Assembly: GCA_026692885.1 (NCBI GenBank)
Contig: JAPLNJ010000308.1
Coordinates: 1 to 10,136, forward strand
Length of the DNA: 10,136 nt
Source: Planctomycetota bacterium
GTDB lineage: Bacteria; Planctomycetota; Planctomycetia; Pirellulales; Pirellulaceae
Direction of reading: 5' to 3'
Position numbers and translations under genes: made by a program. Numbering within the stretch: position 1 is the stretch's first letter; each line of letters opens with the position of its first letter. The notes below the pieces were generated by a model, which was given only the letters and a program-made list of their open reading frames with translations, made no database searches and was not told the origin of the DNA. Shown here in pieces: positions 1 through 5,854 of this stretch.

Positions 1-363
1 CAGGCGTCTCTCGACGAAATAACGGAGGGCTTCGCCAACTGCCTCCCCATCTTCGGGCCATCGGACAGGGAACGGCAACACGGCTACGCTGTTGTGGTTC
101 AGTGCCTCGTGGAATCCGTGCCCGATCTCGTGAGCCACGGCTTCAGCTTCGCACCCCAGAAATAGCTTGATAAAGCCTGTGTCTTCGCTCTCGCCCTTCC
201 AGGCCGCCGTGCCCACCTCGTCCACCCACTCGTACCACAACACCCTCTTGAAAGGTAAGCCGATTTCCAGAAGCAGGTCGTATGTGGCCTGCTCGACCCG
301 ACTCACGTCTTCAAGTTTGGGATGGCACTTCATGGCGTTGACCCCATAGCCGAATCCCGTCAC
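1..363 (-). CDS. Putative zinc metalloprotease (HEIGH motif), partial, C-terminus beyond left edge
   Basis: The reading frame is open for 121 codons from a GTG at 363 to the window edge. GTG overlaps the TGA of the upstream gene (GTGA), which suggests translational coupling; an in-frame ATG at 333 is an alternative start, and neither has a strong ribosome binding site. Residues 78-85 read HEIGHGFH, a zincin-type HExxH motif with an extra histidine three residues on. About 25 residues later comes an acidic helix (E104, E107, E111, in the segment EAVGEALRYF) that could supply the third zinc ligand, as in gluzincins or ImmA/IrrE-like peptidases. No signal peptide is visible, so a cytoplasmic role is likely. 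It is the last visible gene of the minus-strand element operon. ImmA/IrrE peptidases commonly regulate mobile elements by cleaving repressors, but the family assignment is only inferred and the spacing is not a perfect ImmA match. Confidence 0.65.
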   Translation of the reverse strand, partial: MTGFGYGVNAMKCHPKLEDVSRVEQATYDLLLEIGLPFKRVLWYEWVDEVGTAAWKGESEDTGFIKLFLGCEAEAVAHEIGHGFHEALNHNSVAVLPFPVRWPEDGEAVGEALRYFVERRL

Positions 364-731
364 TTAGCCTTCTTCTTCGCCTTGGGCTTGGCCTTCCTCG
401 CCAGCACCTTTTCCTTGCCGGCCTTCAGGATCGGCTGGGCCGCCTTGGCACACGCCGCAATCCACTGCATCGTCGCGATAGCCTCGTCGTACCGCTCGGC
501 CAGTTCTTCGGGGTTGTCTGCGGTTCCCTTGGCGATTTCGATGACCGGATCGTTCGCCCGGAACCAAACCTGGGAGAACTTGCGAAGCCATGCCTCGCTT
601 TCATGCAGCAGCTGATCCAGGCGACCTTCCAGTGTCGCAGGTGCTGACGGTCGTGGCCCCGACTTGGGCCATTTGTAGTGGCGGAACGTGTACACGTCAT
701 CTGCCTTCGGGTTTCGCTTGAACTGTGTCAT
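360..731 (-). CDS. Small protein with lysine/alanine-rich basic C-terminal tail, function unknown
   Basis: It encodes 123 residues from ATG 731. The start is chosen for a good ribosome binding site (GGAG at 743-740, 8-nt spacer); the frame stays open upstream to a TTG at 1010, but that extension has low-complexity, proline/arginine-rich composition. The N-terminus is hydrophilic with aromatic residues (DVYTFRHYKWPKSG). The middle (about residues 33-100) looks alpha-helical and acidic to amphipathic. The last 20 or so residues are a KAKPKAKKKAK-type tail, resembling the histone H1-like tails that bind nucleic acid. I do not recognise the family. The stop overlaps the start of the downstream HEIGH protease by 4 bases, so the two are probably co-translated. 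It lies downstream of a terminator that follows the helicase gene, so it may have its own promoter in 732-1006. Confidence 0.72.
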   Translation of the reverse strand: MTQFKRNPKADDVYTFRHYKWPKSGPRPSAPATLEGRLDQLLHESEAWLRKFSQVWFRANDPVIEIAKGTADNPEELAERYDEAIATMQWIAACAKAAQPILKAGKEKVLARKAKPKAKKKAK

Positions 732-1006
732 GGTGCGTTCTCCAGTGCTGGTTGGGATTCTGGGAAACCGGGGGCACATCGGCCGGTCGCCGTCTGGTGC
801 CGGGACGCCGACCAACATGATGGGCCAAGAACGCCCGCTTCGCAACTGGCCTGCCCGCCAGGATCGCCCTAGCGCGTCTTCGATATGCTGCGGGTCCAGT
901 ATTGCCGCGTTCGGTCCCGCCGTAGGCTCGCCTTTGCCGGCCGAGACGGGATCTGGTCGGAGTGGCTCAGCCATCGCGGCCACGAGCGGACGGCGAAACG
1001 GCAGGG
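732..1006 (-). other. Spacer between element helicase terminator and small basic protein
   Basis: About 275 bases separate the terminator from the next gene start. On the minus strand the frame of the downstream gene stays open through it, so an N-terminal extension beginning at TTG 1010 or an internal ATG cannot be excluded. The composition and the well-placed ribosome binding site at 743-740 argue against it. I see no clear promoter. Confidence 0.35.
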
Positions 1007-1049
1007 CCAAAAGAAACGCCCCCGGTCCCGTGGTCGGGAGCCGGGGGCG
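1007..1049 (-). terminator. Intrinsic terminator after the element helicase gene
   Basis: Bases 1017-1025 (CGCCCCCGG) pair perfectly with 1041-1049 (CCGGGGGCG). An inner stem, 1026-1030 (TCCCG) with 1035-1039 (CGGGA), closes a 4-nt loop, with a single G bulge at 1040. Read on the minus strand the hairpin is followed at 1016-1007 by TTTCTTTTGG. It starts 53 nt after the helicase stop. No T-tract follows on the plus strand, so the direction is minus. Confidence 0.65.
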
Positions 1050-1101
1050 TGTGCACGTTCACAAGAACCGAGACGCTGGGGATCTTCGGATACCCCGGTG
1101 T

Positions 1102-2799
1102 CTATTCACCGTCCTCCGGGATCGGCTCTTTCGACAGCAGGCTGAACCGGTATCGAGTCGTGACCTTGCCATCCTCGAAACGACGCCGGCCCTTGTCCAG
1201 TTGCACCGCCACAGTTTCGTCGGTGGTTTCCACCTCGAACGTCTCGTCGCGGTGTGCCGAGAAAACAAGCCCCAGGCCCCGCTCGCGGCCAGCCTGTGTA
1301 TCGCGGTCGGCCTCCGGGATCAACCGCTTGGTCAGCCCCAAGTCCCCGGCCACGAGCACCCATTCCCCTGTCCGCAGCCATTCGTTCGGCCGAGCCGCAC
1401 CGAGCAGGCCGAGACCGCTGCGGAGCGGATCATCCTCCGTCTTGCGGACCCTGAGGTTTCCAAGGAAGCCCTTGAACCCAGCGACCATGAGGATGCCCCC
1501 GATTGTTCGAGCCCATCCGCTGAATGGGTGCTTGGCGGTGTCATCCAACGGTTGTCCTTCCGCCTTCCAGCGGGCAATCAATCCTCGCAGCTCCGACGCG
1601 ATCTCTTCGCGGTGAGCGGGGAGGTACTCCAACTTCGGATTGCCGATCGGCGATTCGCGACGGGCGACGTCGCCCACCGGGTTCAGGTGAATCGGCAAGG
1701 CTCGGTTCATCAAGTCCTCGCTGATCTTGCCGAAGTTTGTCGAGGCGGCGACCACCAGATTATTGGTCCGCCTGGTGGCATCGCCCGTACCGGTGCTGAA
1801 GAGTACCGGTTGGGGATCGGTCAAGAATCGCTCCAGAAAAGCAGACCCAACCGTCTCGTTGCCCTTCAGCCGGATGTTTTCGATGTTGATCACGCCCAGG
1901 TCCGAATTGTGTTTCACCAGCAAGACGAAGTTCTTCTGTAACGCCCAATCGGCTCGCTCGTACGAAACGGACGAGAGCGGCGTCTGGCCGGCTGCAAAGG
2001 CAATAATAGTGTCCTTACCGCCATGCGACTTCGTACTGGTCACCGCCACCAGCGGCTTGGCCCCCGGCCAGAAGTTCCGCAGCATGACGGTCAGGGCGGC
2101 GGCGACGGCGTTGGTCCGGTCGGACTCGCTGTCGAACACCATCACGTCCAGGAAGCGATTCATCGCCTCGGGGGTGAACTTGGCGGTGGCCGTTTTGCCG
2201 ACGTAGTAGATCCGTTGGCCCGGGCCACCGTCGTTGTAGCCTGGCTCGGTGAGCACGAAGCCAGGCAGAAACATCGGTGAAGAGACAACCAAGTCCAGCG
2301 GACGCAACTGCTGAAGAAATGCCTCGGAGGCCAGCATCGTGCTCAAGTGCGTGGCCGAGGGCATACTGCCCGCTGGCTTGCTTTTCTTGAAGACCTTGAT
2401 CCGTACTCGATCCGCGATTGCTGGGGCCAATTCGGAACCCTTTGCGATCGTCTTGGGCATAATCAACGGACACGACGACGCCATCAGCAGGCCACTGCCG
2501 TGTTGCGGAGCCCGGTAGAGGTCGCCGCACTCCGCGAGCCGCTGTCCAAGGTCCACATAGTTGTCCACAGGCGGGGCGTCGTCGTCCCACAGGAACGGCT
2601 TCGTGTCCTGCAAGGCTTGGGGACTCGGAAAGTCGGAACCGGCCGAACCCATTTCACTGCCGGTACAAATGATCAAAGCGTCCGGGACCACCGCGGGCTT
2701 CGTAGCGGTCTGTACCGCGATGGCCGTTTTCCTGGAATCGGCGGGGGGCGATTTCAACAAAGCAAGCTCGCCGCCATTGGAGTTCTTCTTACCAATCAT
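1102..2799 (-). CDS. AAA+/P4-like helicase-ATPase of mobile-element replication type
   Basis: It encodes 565 residues. ATG 2799 is chosen because AGGA (2809-2806) sits 6 nt upstream and the ATG overlaps the preceding stop (ATGA); a GTG at 2868 in the same frame is less likely. Residues 251-266 carry a variant Walker A loop (TSTKSHGGKDT, with GGKDT in place of GKT/S). Residues 302-310 (GVINIENIR) may hold an acidic metal-binding segment. Residues 349-372 (VVAASTNFGKISEDLMNR then ALPIHL) match the sensor-1/arginine-finger pattern of phage P4/D5-type primase-helicases, where a Thr-Asn is followed by a Leu-x-x-Arg motif (here LMNR) and a conserved PI-L strand. The N-terminal ~200 residues are not recognised and show no clear primase motif; the C-terminal ~100 residues look like a beta-rich, DNA-binding-type extension. 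Such proteins drive replication of satellites and integrative elements, which fits the nearby tRNA attachment site. The precise subfamily is uncertain. Confidence 0.88.
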   Translation of the reverse strand: MIGKKNSNGGELALLKSPPADSRKTAIAVQTATKPAVVPDALIICTGSEMGSAGSDFPSPQALQDTKPFLWDDDAPPVDNYVDLGQRLAECGDLYRAPQHGSGLLMASSCPLIMPKTIAKGSELAPAIADRVRIKVFKKSKPAGSMPSATHLSTMLASEAFLQQLRPLDLVVSSPMFLPGFVLTEPGYNDGGPGQRIYYVGKTATAKFTPEAMNRFLDVMVFDSESDRTNAVAAALTVMLRNFWPGAKPLVAVTSTKSHGGKDTIIAFAAGQTPLSSVSYERADWALQKNFVLLVKHNSDLGVINIENIRLKGNETVGSAFLERFLTDPQPVLFSTGTGDATRRTNNLVVAASTNFGKISEDLMNRALPIHLNPVGDVARRESPIGNPKLEYLPAHREEIASELRGLIARWKAEGQPLDDTAKHPFSGWARTIGGILMVAGFKGFLGNLRVRKTEDDPLRSGLGLLGAARPNEWLRTGEWVLVAGDLGLTKRLIPEADRDTQAGRERGLGLVFSAHRDETFEVETTDETVAVQLDKGRRRFEDGKVTTRYRFSLLSKEPIPEDGE

Positions 2800-3116
2800 G
2801 TTATGTCCTTTTCTGTCGGCGATCGGGACCCCGCCCGACACACCCGACACACTACACACACCCGGCACACCACCGACGATGGCGGTTGATTTTTCGCCTC
2901 CTCGTCGAGGTGTGCGAGGACCGCCCCGTAGTTGTAGGGTCGGTAAACTTCGTCATCACTTGCTGATGTATCGAAGCCAACGCGGTCGGTACGTCGAGGC
3001 TCCGAACGGAGCAACGGCAGACCGTACGCGAACGCACGTGGCAATTTGCGATACGCCGAATCGGGCATTCGATTGGCATTGGAAGACGAAGAATCGCGAT
3101 GCGATCTACGCAACAT
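2796..3116 (-). CDS. Small hypothetical protein with CxxCxxCxxC C-terminal cluster, first gene of element operon
   Basis: It encodes 106 residues from ATG 3116, chosen for a GAGGG ribosome binding site with a 9-nt spacer; a TTG at 3125 overlaps that site and is less likely. Its stop overlaps the helicase start by 4 bases (ATGA), which supports a real, coupled gene. The N-terminal half is basic (arginine and serine rich). The middle reads DDEVYRPYNYGAVLAHLDEE, which looks like ordinary folded sequence. Near the end is CRVCVVCRVC, four cysteines with exact CxxC spacing, encoded by a low-complexity GTGTG-rich tract. No family is recognised. The cysteines could bind zinc or simply reflect the repeat. 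The next reading frame through the same repeat runs into the helicase, so a frameshifted fusion of the two proteins is also possible. Confidence 0.5.
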   Translation of the reverse strand: MLRRSHRDSSSSNANRMPDSAYRKLPRAFAYGLPLLRSEPRRTDRVGFDTSASDDEVYRPYNYGAVLAHLDEEAKNQPPSSVVCRVCVVCRVCRAGSRSPTEKDIT

Positions 3117-3308
3117 TATTCTCAACCCTCGCCAATCGGTGTGTTAGGGCCAGACCCGGCGTTAGCCGAACCCAGCCATCCAGGGCATTTCGTTGCCCAT
3201 ACCTTCTGACTAACACCAACTTGTCGGCTCAAAGTCGCCAAGGGCTAAGAGGCCCAAAGTTTGGCGGCCACGCCAACGACACACTATCGATCCGAGGGTA
3301 CTCAGAAA

Positions 3309-3340
3309 TCACGTCCTGTTCTAAAACAGGATCAACGTGA
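3309..3340. promoter_or_regulatory. Inverted repeat, candidate operator
   Basis: TCCTGTT (3314-3320) and AACAGGA (3325-3331) form a perfect 7-bp inverted repeat around CTAA. Outer arms TCACGT (3309-3314) and ACGTGA (3335-3340) extend it with a 3-nt offset. It sits about 200 bp upstream of the first element gene, has no T-tract, and looks more like a dimeric regulator site than a terminator. The role is inferred. Confidence 0.35.
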
Positions 3341-3751
3341 CATGCAGGCATCCTATCGCTTGCCGACGCTTAGTCAAGATGCCGCAGCCAAAGATTTTTC
3401 AGGCCGTCGCGGCGAGCAACCGACTACGAAGCGGCAGACGGCACGTCTAAGCCCAACCCCTGGCCACGAGGTCATCTCCCTGCGACGACAAGGGTGTATG
3501 GTGCGGCAACGGTGAGGGAGGGGTCGCCCCAAGTGCCGCTGCGTGACGCAGCCCCAGGCACGGGCCTAGTGGCACGCTGGACACTCAAACGGCCCCACGG
3601 CCCTTGGACGCAAGCTGCGAGCGGCTGGTGGGACTGCGGCCGAAATCACCATTCCGCCACAGCACTCCACCCACTATGCGTAGGCAAGATTTCCTGGTCT
3701 TGCGGACCGTTTGATGAGGGCTTACGATGCTTGTTCGAACGGCAGTTTTGT

Positions 3752-3775
3752 CCCCCCACTAATCCCCCCACTAAT
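3752..3775. repeat. Tandem duplication of CCCCCCACTAAT
   Basis: Two perfect head-to-tail copies of the 12-mer CCCCCCACTAAT occupy 3752-3763 and 3764-3775. They lie 16 bp before the phased 13-mers and 112 bp before the tRNA fragment. Confidence 0.85.
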
Positions 3776-3790
3776 GAACAAAATCTGCAT

Positions 3791-3869
3791 TTGGTTGAAG
3801 CGTTGTCAAAACTTGGTGAAAGCGTAACACCTTGAATTGCAAGCACTTGGGGAAGAGTGGTGAAAGCGT
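3791..3869 (+). repeat. Three phased 13-mer repeats next to the attachment site
   Basis: TTGGTTGAAGCGT (3791-3803), TTGGTGAAAGCGT (3813-3825) and GTGGTGAAAGCGT (3857-3869) start 22 and 44 bp apart, about two and four helical turns, so all present the same DNA face. The second and third share 12 identical bases; the first differs from the second at two positions. They end 18 bp before the tRNA fragment. Arm-type integrase sites, excisionase sites or replication iterons are all plausible. Confidence 0.65.
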
Positions 3870-3887
3870 GGTTTAGGCATTTAAGGA

Positions 3888-3929
3888 CTACGGAACCGAA
3901 GGTTACAGGTTCGAGCCCTGTTGGGTGTA
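3888..3929 (+). tRNA. 3' half of tRNA-Arg(ACG): attachment-site remnant, not a functional tRNA
   Basis: Every 3' structural element of a tRNA is present with canonical lengths: anticodon loop CTACGGA (3888-3894, anticodon ACG), 3' anticodon stem ACCGA (3895-3899), 5-nt variable loop AGGTT, T arm ACAGG-TTCGAGC-CCTGT (3905-3921), 3' acceptor strand TGGGTGT (3922-3928) and discriminator A (3929); CCA is not encoded. The expected 5' strands (TCGGT before the anticodon loop, ACACCCA at the acceptor) are absent upstream. An intrinsic terminator follows 7 bases later, so this is the native tRNA 3' end. Tyrosine-recombinase elements commonly integrate at such tRNA sites, restoring a whole tRNA at one end and leaving the displaced 3' piece at the other. 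Here the element is inferred to lie to the left. Confidence 0.8.
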
Positions 3930-3936
3930 CTCCGAG

Positions 3937-3966
3937 AAGGCCAGTCCAGATAGGACTGGCCTTTTT
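3937..3966 (+). terminator. Intrinsic terminator of the tRNA-Arg gene
   Basis: GGCCAGTCC (3939-3947) and GGACTGGCC (3953-3961) form a perfect 9-bp stem with loop AGATA, extended to 11 bp by AA/TT, and followed by TTTTT (3962-3966). It directly follows the tRNA 3' half and would end its native transcript. Confidence 0.9.
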
Positions 3967-4001
3967 CGTTTCTGTTACTCAAATCGTTTGCAGCATTTGG
4001 C

Positions 4002-4218
4002 TTACGGCATCCACTTTCCTGCCTGCCAATCTTGTTTTCCGTTCATCGCGTCGACGCTGTCGAGTGGGAGAAACAGGTCGCTGTAGTATTCGCGAAACGC
4101 CGGCAGCAGCCAGAGGGAGGAAGGTGGGGCCAAGCACACAGCGAACGATGTGGCGCAGGTGGTTTCTTTCGGCGGCCAGATTGGGAAGGCAGGTGATCGG
4201 AAATTTGATTTCCCACAG
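4002..4218 (-). pseudogene. Possible decayed gene remnant, unidentified
   Basis: On the minus strand the frame ending at TAA 4004-4002 gives a natural-looking C-terminus (FREYYSDLFLPLDSVDAMNG, then QDWQAGKWMP) with good codon use. Further upstream that frame becomes cysteine/proline-rich and implausible, while another frame reads LWEIKFPITCLPNL and LRHIVRCVLGPTFLPL. This suggests one gene broken by a frameshift near 4100, with no start left. I do not recognise the family, and it may be chance. Confidence 0.25.
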
Positions 4219-4234
4219 GAACTGGGGCTAGAAT
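4205..4234 (+). promoter_or_regulatory. Candidate sigma-70-type promoter for the ceramidase-like gene
   Basis: TTGATT (4205-4210) and TAGAAT (4229-4234) are separated by 18 bp. Transcription would begin near 4241, about 90 nt before the ATG and just before the double inverted repeat at 4244-4312. The -35 match is only partial. Confidence 0.4.
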
Positions 4235-4243
4235 GACTACCTC

Positions 4244-4312
4244 ATGATCGGTGCTCGCCCCAGCTCAGTGCAAGGGGACAGGCACCGATCATCCGTGACC
4301 GGAGCCTGTCCC
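4244..4312. repeat. REP-like element of two interleaved inverted repeats in the leader
   Basis: ATGATCGGTGC (4244-4254) pairs perfectly with GCACCGATCAT (4282-4292), and GGGACAGGC (4275-4283) pairs with GCCTGTCCC (4304-4312). The arms overlap at 4282-4283 and interleave, so the two hairpins exclude each other. The GGGGACAGGC/GCCTGTCCC core resembles intergenic palindromes scattered through planctomycete genomes and linked to REP-associated IS200-like transposases (from memory, unverified). It ends 21 nt before the ceramidase ATG, so it would be transcribed into the 5' leader. Confidence 0.7.
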
Positions 4313-4333
4313 ATTTTGATCGGAGAGTCGCTC

Positions 4334-5854
4334 ATGAATCGCATCCTGCATCGGGCGTTATTGTCGCTGCTGACCTGCTCCTGCCTGACCGGCACCCTGG
4401 CGACCGCCGCCGAGTCGCCGCGAAGCGGGCAACTGCTTTTCGGCTGGGCCAGCCAGAGTATCACGCCGGACAAGCCTGTGGCGGTCGGTGGCCAATACCA
4501 TACGCGGATCAGCGGCGTGGTCCACGATTCCCTCTCTGCCACGGCGTTGGCCATGGAAACTCGCGATGCGCAAGGCAGCATCGACCAGGCCGTGATCGTC
4601 TCGTGCGATTTGTCGCTCATTAGGCACCAAACCCAGGATCGTGTCCGCGAACTGGTACGGCCACAACTGCCGGACCTGGACGTAGAGAAGATCCTGGTCT
4701 CGGCCACGCACACTCACACCGCGCCGGCGCTGACCGACACGGACGAAACCAATTTGCATCCCTACGACTTTATCGGCAGTTGGGCCTATCGGATCCCGGC
4801 GAACCAAGCCGCCGTGATGCGGCCGGCTCAGTATTTGGCGTTTCTGGCGGAGCGGATCAGCGCGGCGGTCGTGGAAGCATGGAAGACGCGGCAGCCCGGC
4901 AGCCTGAGCTCCGCGCTCAGCCACGCCGAGATCGCTCACAACCGCCGCGCGGTATATGCCGACGGCACGGCGCGGATGTACGGCGACACCAGCGATCCGA
5001 AATTCTCACACATCGAGGGCGTCTCGGACCATTCCGTGGACGTGCTGTTCTTCTGGCGAGACCATACGCGGCTGGCGGGGCTGGCCATCAACGTCTACTG
5101 CACCGCGCAGGAAATGGAAGGCGAGAACTGCCTCTCCGCCGACTTCTGGTACGATGCGCGGAAGCTGCTGCGGGAGAAGTACCACGCGGACCTGTACGTC
5201 CTGCCGCTGGTCGGAGCCGCCGGTGATCAATCTCCGCACCTGTTGTGGAACAAGAGTGCCGAGGCGGCGATGCGGCAGCGCCGCACGTTGACCAGCCGTG
5301 AGGAAATCGCACGACGAATCCTGCGGGCGGTCGAGGACGTGGAATCGTTGGCACGCCAGAATCCGCAACGCGAGTTGCTGTTTCAACATCGCGTGGCCCG
5401 CGTGCCGCTGCCCGTCTGGCAGGTCTCTGACGAACGCTGCGTTCAGGCTCAAGCCGTGGTTGAGGCAGGCCTGGACAAGACCGAGTCGCTGCCCAGCCCA
5501 GAGTACATCAACTGGCGAGTCAGCCGGACGCTTGCTGCCCGCCACGCTATCCAGAAGCAGGAACCATGCTACCAGGCCGAACTGCACTTCCTCAGGTTGG
5601 GCGAATTGGCGGTGACGACGAATCCTTTCGAGCTCTTCGTGGACTACGGCTTGCAGATCAAAGCCGGCAGTCCCGCGGTGCAGACCTGCGTGGTGCAACT
5701 GACGGCCGACTGCGCCGCCTATCTGCCGACCGAACGAGCCGTCCGCGCTGGGGGTTATAGCGCTCGCATCGACGACGGCGTGGTCGGCCCCGAGGGCGGG
5801 AAGGTCCTCGTCGAGCAGACCGCCCGCATCCTGAAGGAAATGTGGGGCAAGTGA
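4334..5854 (+). CDS. Secreted neutral/alkaline ceramidase-like protein
   Basis: It encodes 506 residues. ATG 4334 is chosen because GGAG (4322-4325) lies 8 nt upstream and a signal peptide follows at once (hydrophobic residues 8-24, cleavage near ATAA-ES); the frame extends to 4244 only through the repeat. It fits the neutral/alkaline non-lysosomal ceramidase N-terminal family, zinc amidases that hydrolyse N-acyl sphingosine: GWASQSITP (37-45), metal-binding HTHTAP (126-131), HNRR (202-205), GAAGDQSPH (294-302, with S300 at the usual serine nucleophile position of GDxSP), TNPFELFVDYG (429-439), and YLPTERAV followed by GGYSA (463-477). It is shorter than classical ceramidases (about 650 residues) and lacks their C-terminal immunoglobulin-like domain, as is common in planctomycete members. 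The substrate may not be ceramide. It looks monocistronic, with the nearest plus-strand gene 628 bp downstream. Confidence 0.92.
   Translation: MNRILHRALLSLLTCSCLTGTLATAAESPRSGQLLFGWASQSITPDKPVAVGGQYHTRISGVVHDSLSATALAMETRDAQGSIDQAVIVSCDLSLIRHQTQDRVRELVRPQLPDLDVEKILVSATHTHTAPALTDTDETNLHPYDFIGSWAYRIPANQAAVMRPAQYLAFLAERISAAVVEAWKTRQPGSLSSALSHAEIAHNRRAVYADGTARMYGDTSDPKFSHIEGVSDHSVDVLFFWRDHTRLAGLAINVYCTAQEMEGENCLSADFWYDARKLLREKYHADLYVLPLVGAAGDQSPHLLWNKSAEAAMRQRRTLTSREEIARRILRAVEDVESLARQNPQRELLFQHRVARVPLPVWQVSDERCVQAQAVVEAGLDKTESLPSPEYINWRVSRTLAARHAIQKQEPCYQAELHFLRLGELAVTTNPFELFVDYGLQIKAGSPAVQTCVVQLTADCAAYLPTERAVRAGGYSARIDDGVVGPEGGKVLVEQTARILKEMWGK

Larger units (their letters stand above)
3117..3790. 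other. Element control region without a convincing gene
   Basis: No reading frame here on either strand has a credible start, codon use or recognisable protein. It holds an inverted repeat at 3309-3340, a compact hairpin at 3533-3561 (GTGCC and GCTGCG pairing with CGCAGC and GGCAC, TGA loop) and a tandem 12-mer at 3752-3775. It lies between the first gene of the minus-strand operon and the attachment site, where promoters, excisionase sites or a replication origin would be expected. A minus-strand fragment near 3590 reads FECPACH before a stop and may be a decayed zinc-ribbon gene, but it is too short to call. Confidence 0.4.

Noticed and set aside
360..1010. Longer 216-residue version of the basic-tailed protein from TTG 1010
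   Set aside because: The start abuts the terminator and the extension is low complexity. ATG 731 has a good ribosome binding site.
688..1941. 417-codon open frame on the plus strand
   Set aside because: It lies opposite the helicase gene, starts from a poor site and has no family features.
3494..3835. 113-codon plus-strand frame before the attachment site
   Set aside because: It runs through the tandem 12-mer and the phased 13-mers, has no ribosome binding site and resembles nothing known.
3841..3929. Complete tRNA gene
   Set aside because: GCACTTG at 3843-3849 could pair weakly with the 3' acceptor strand through three G-U pairs, but no D arm or 5' anticodon stem can be built.
5006..5698. 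230-codon open frame on the minus strand
   Set aside because: It is antisense to the ceramidase-like gene, which carries all the conserved motifs.
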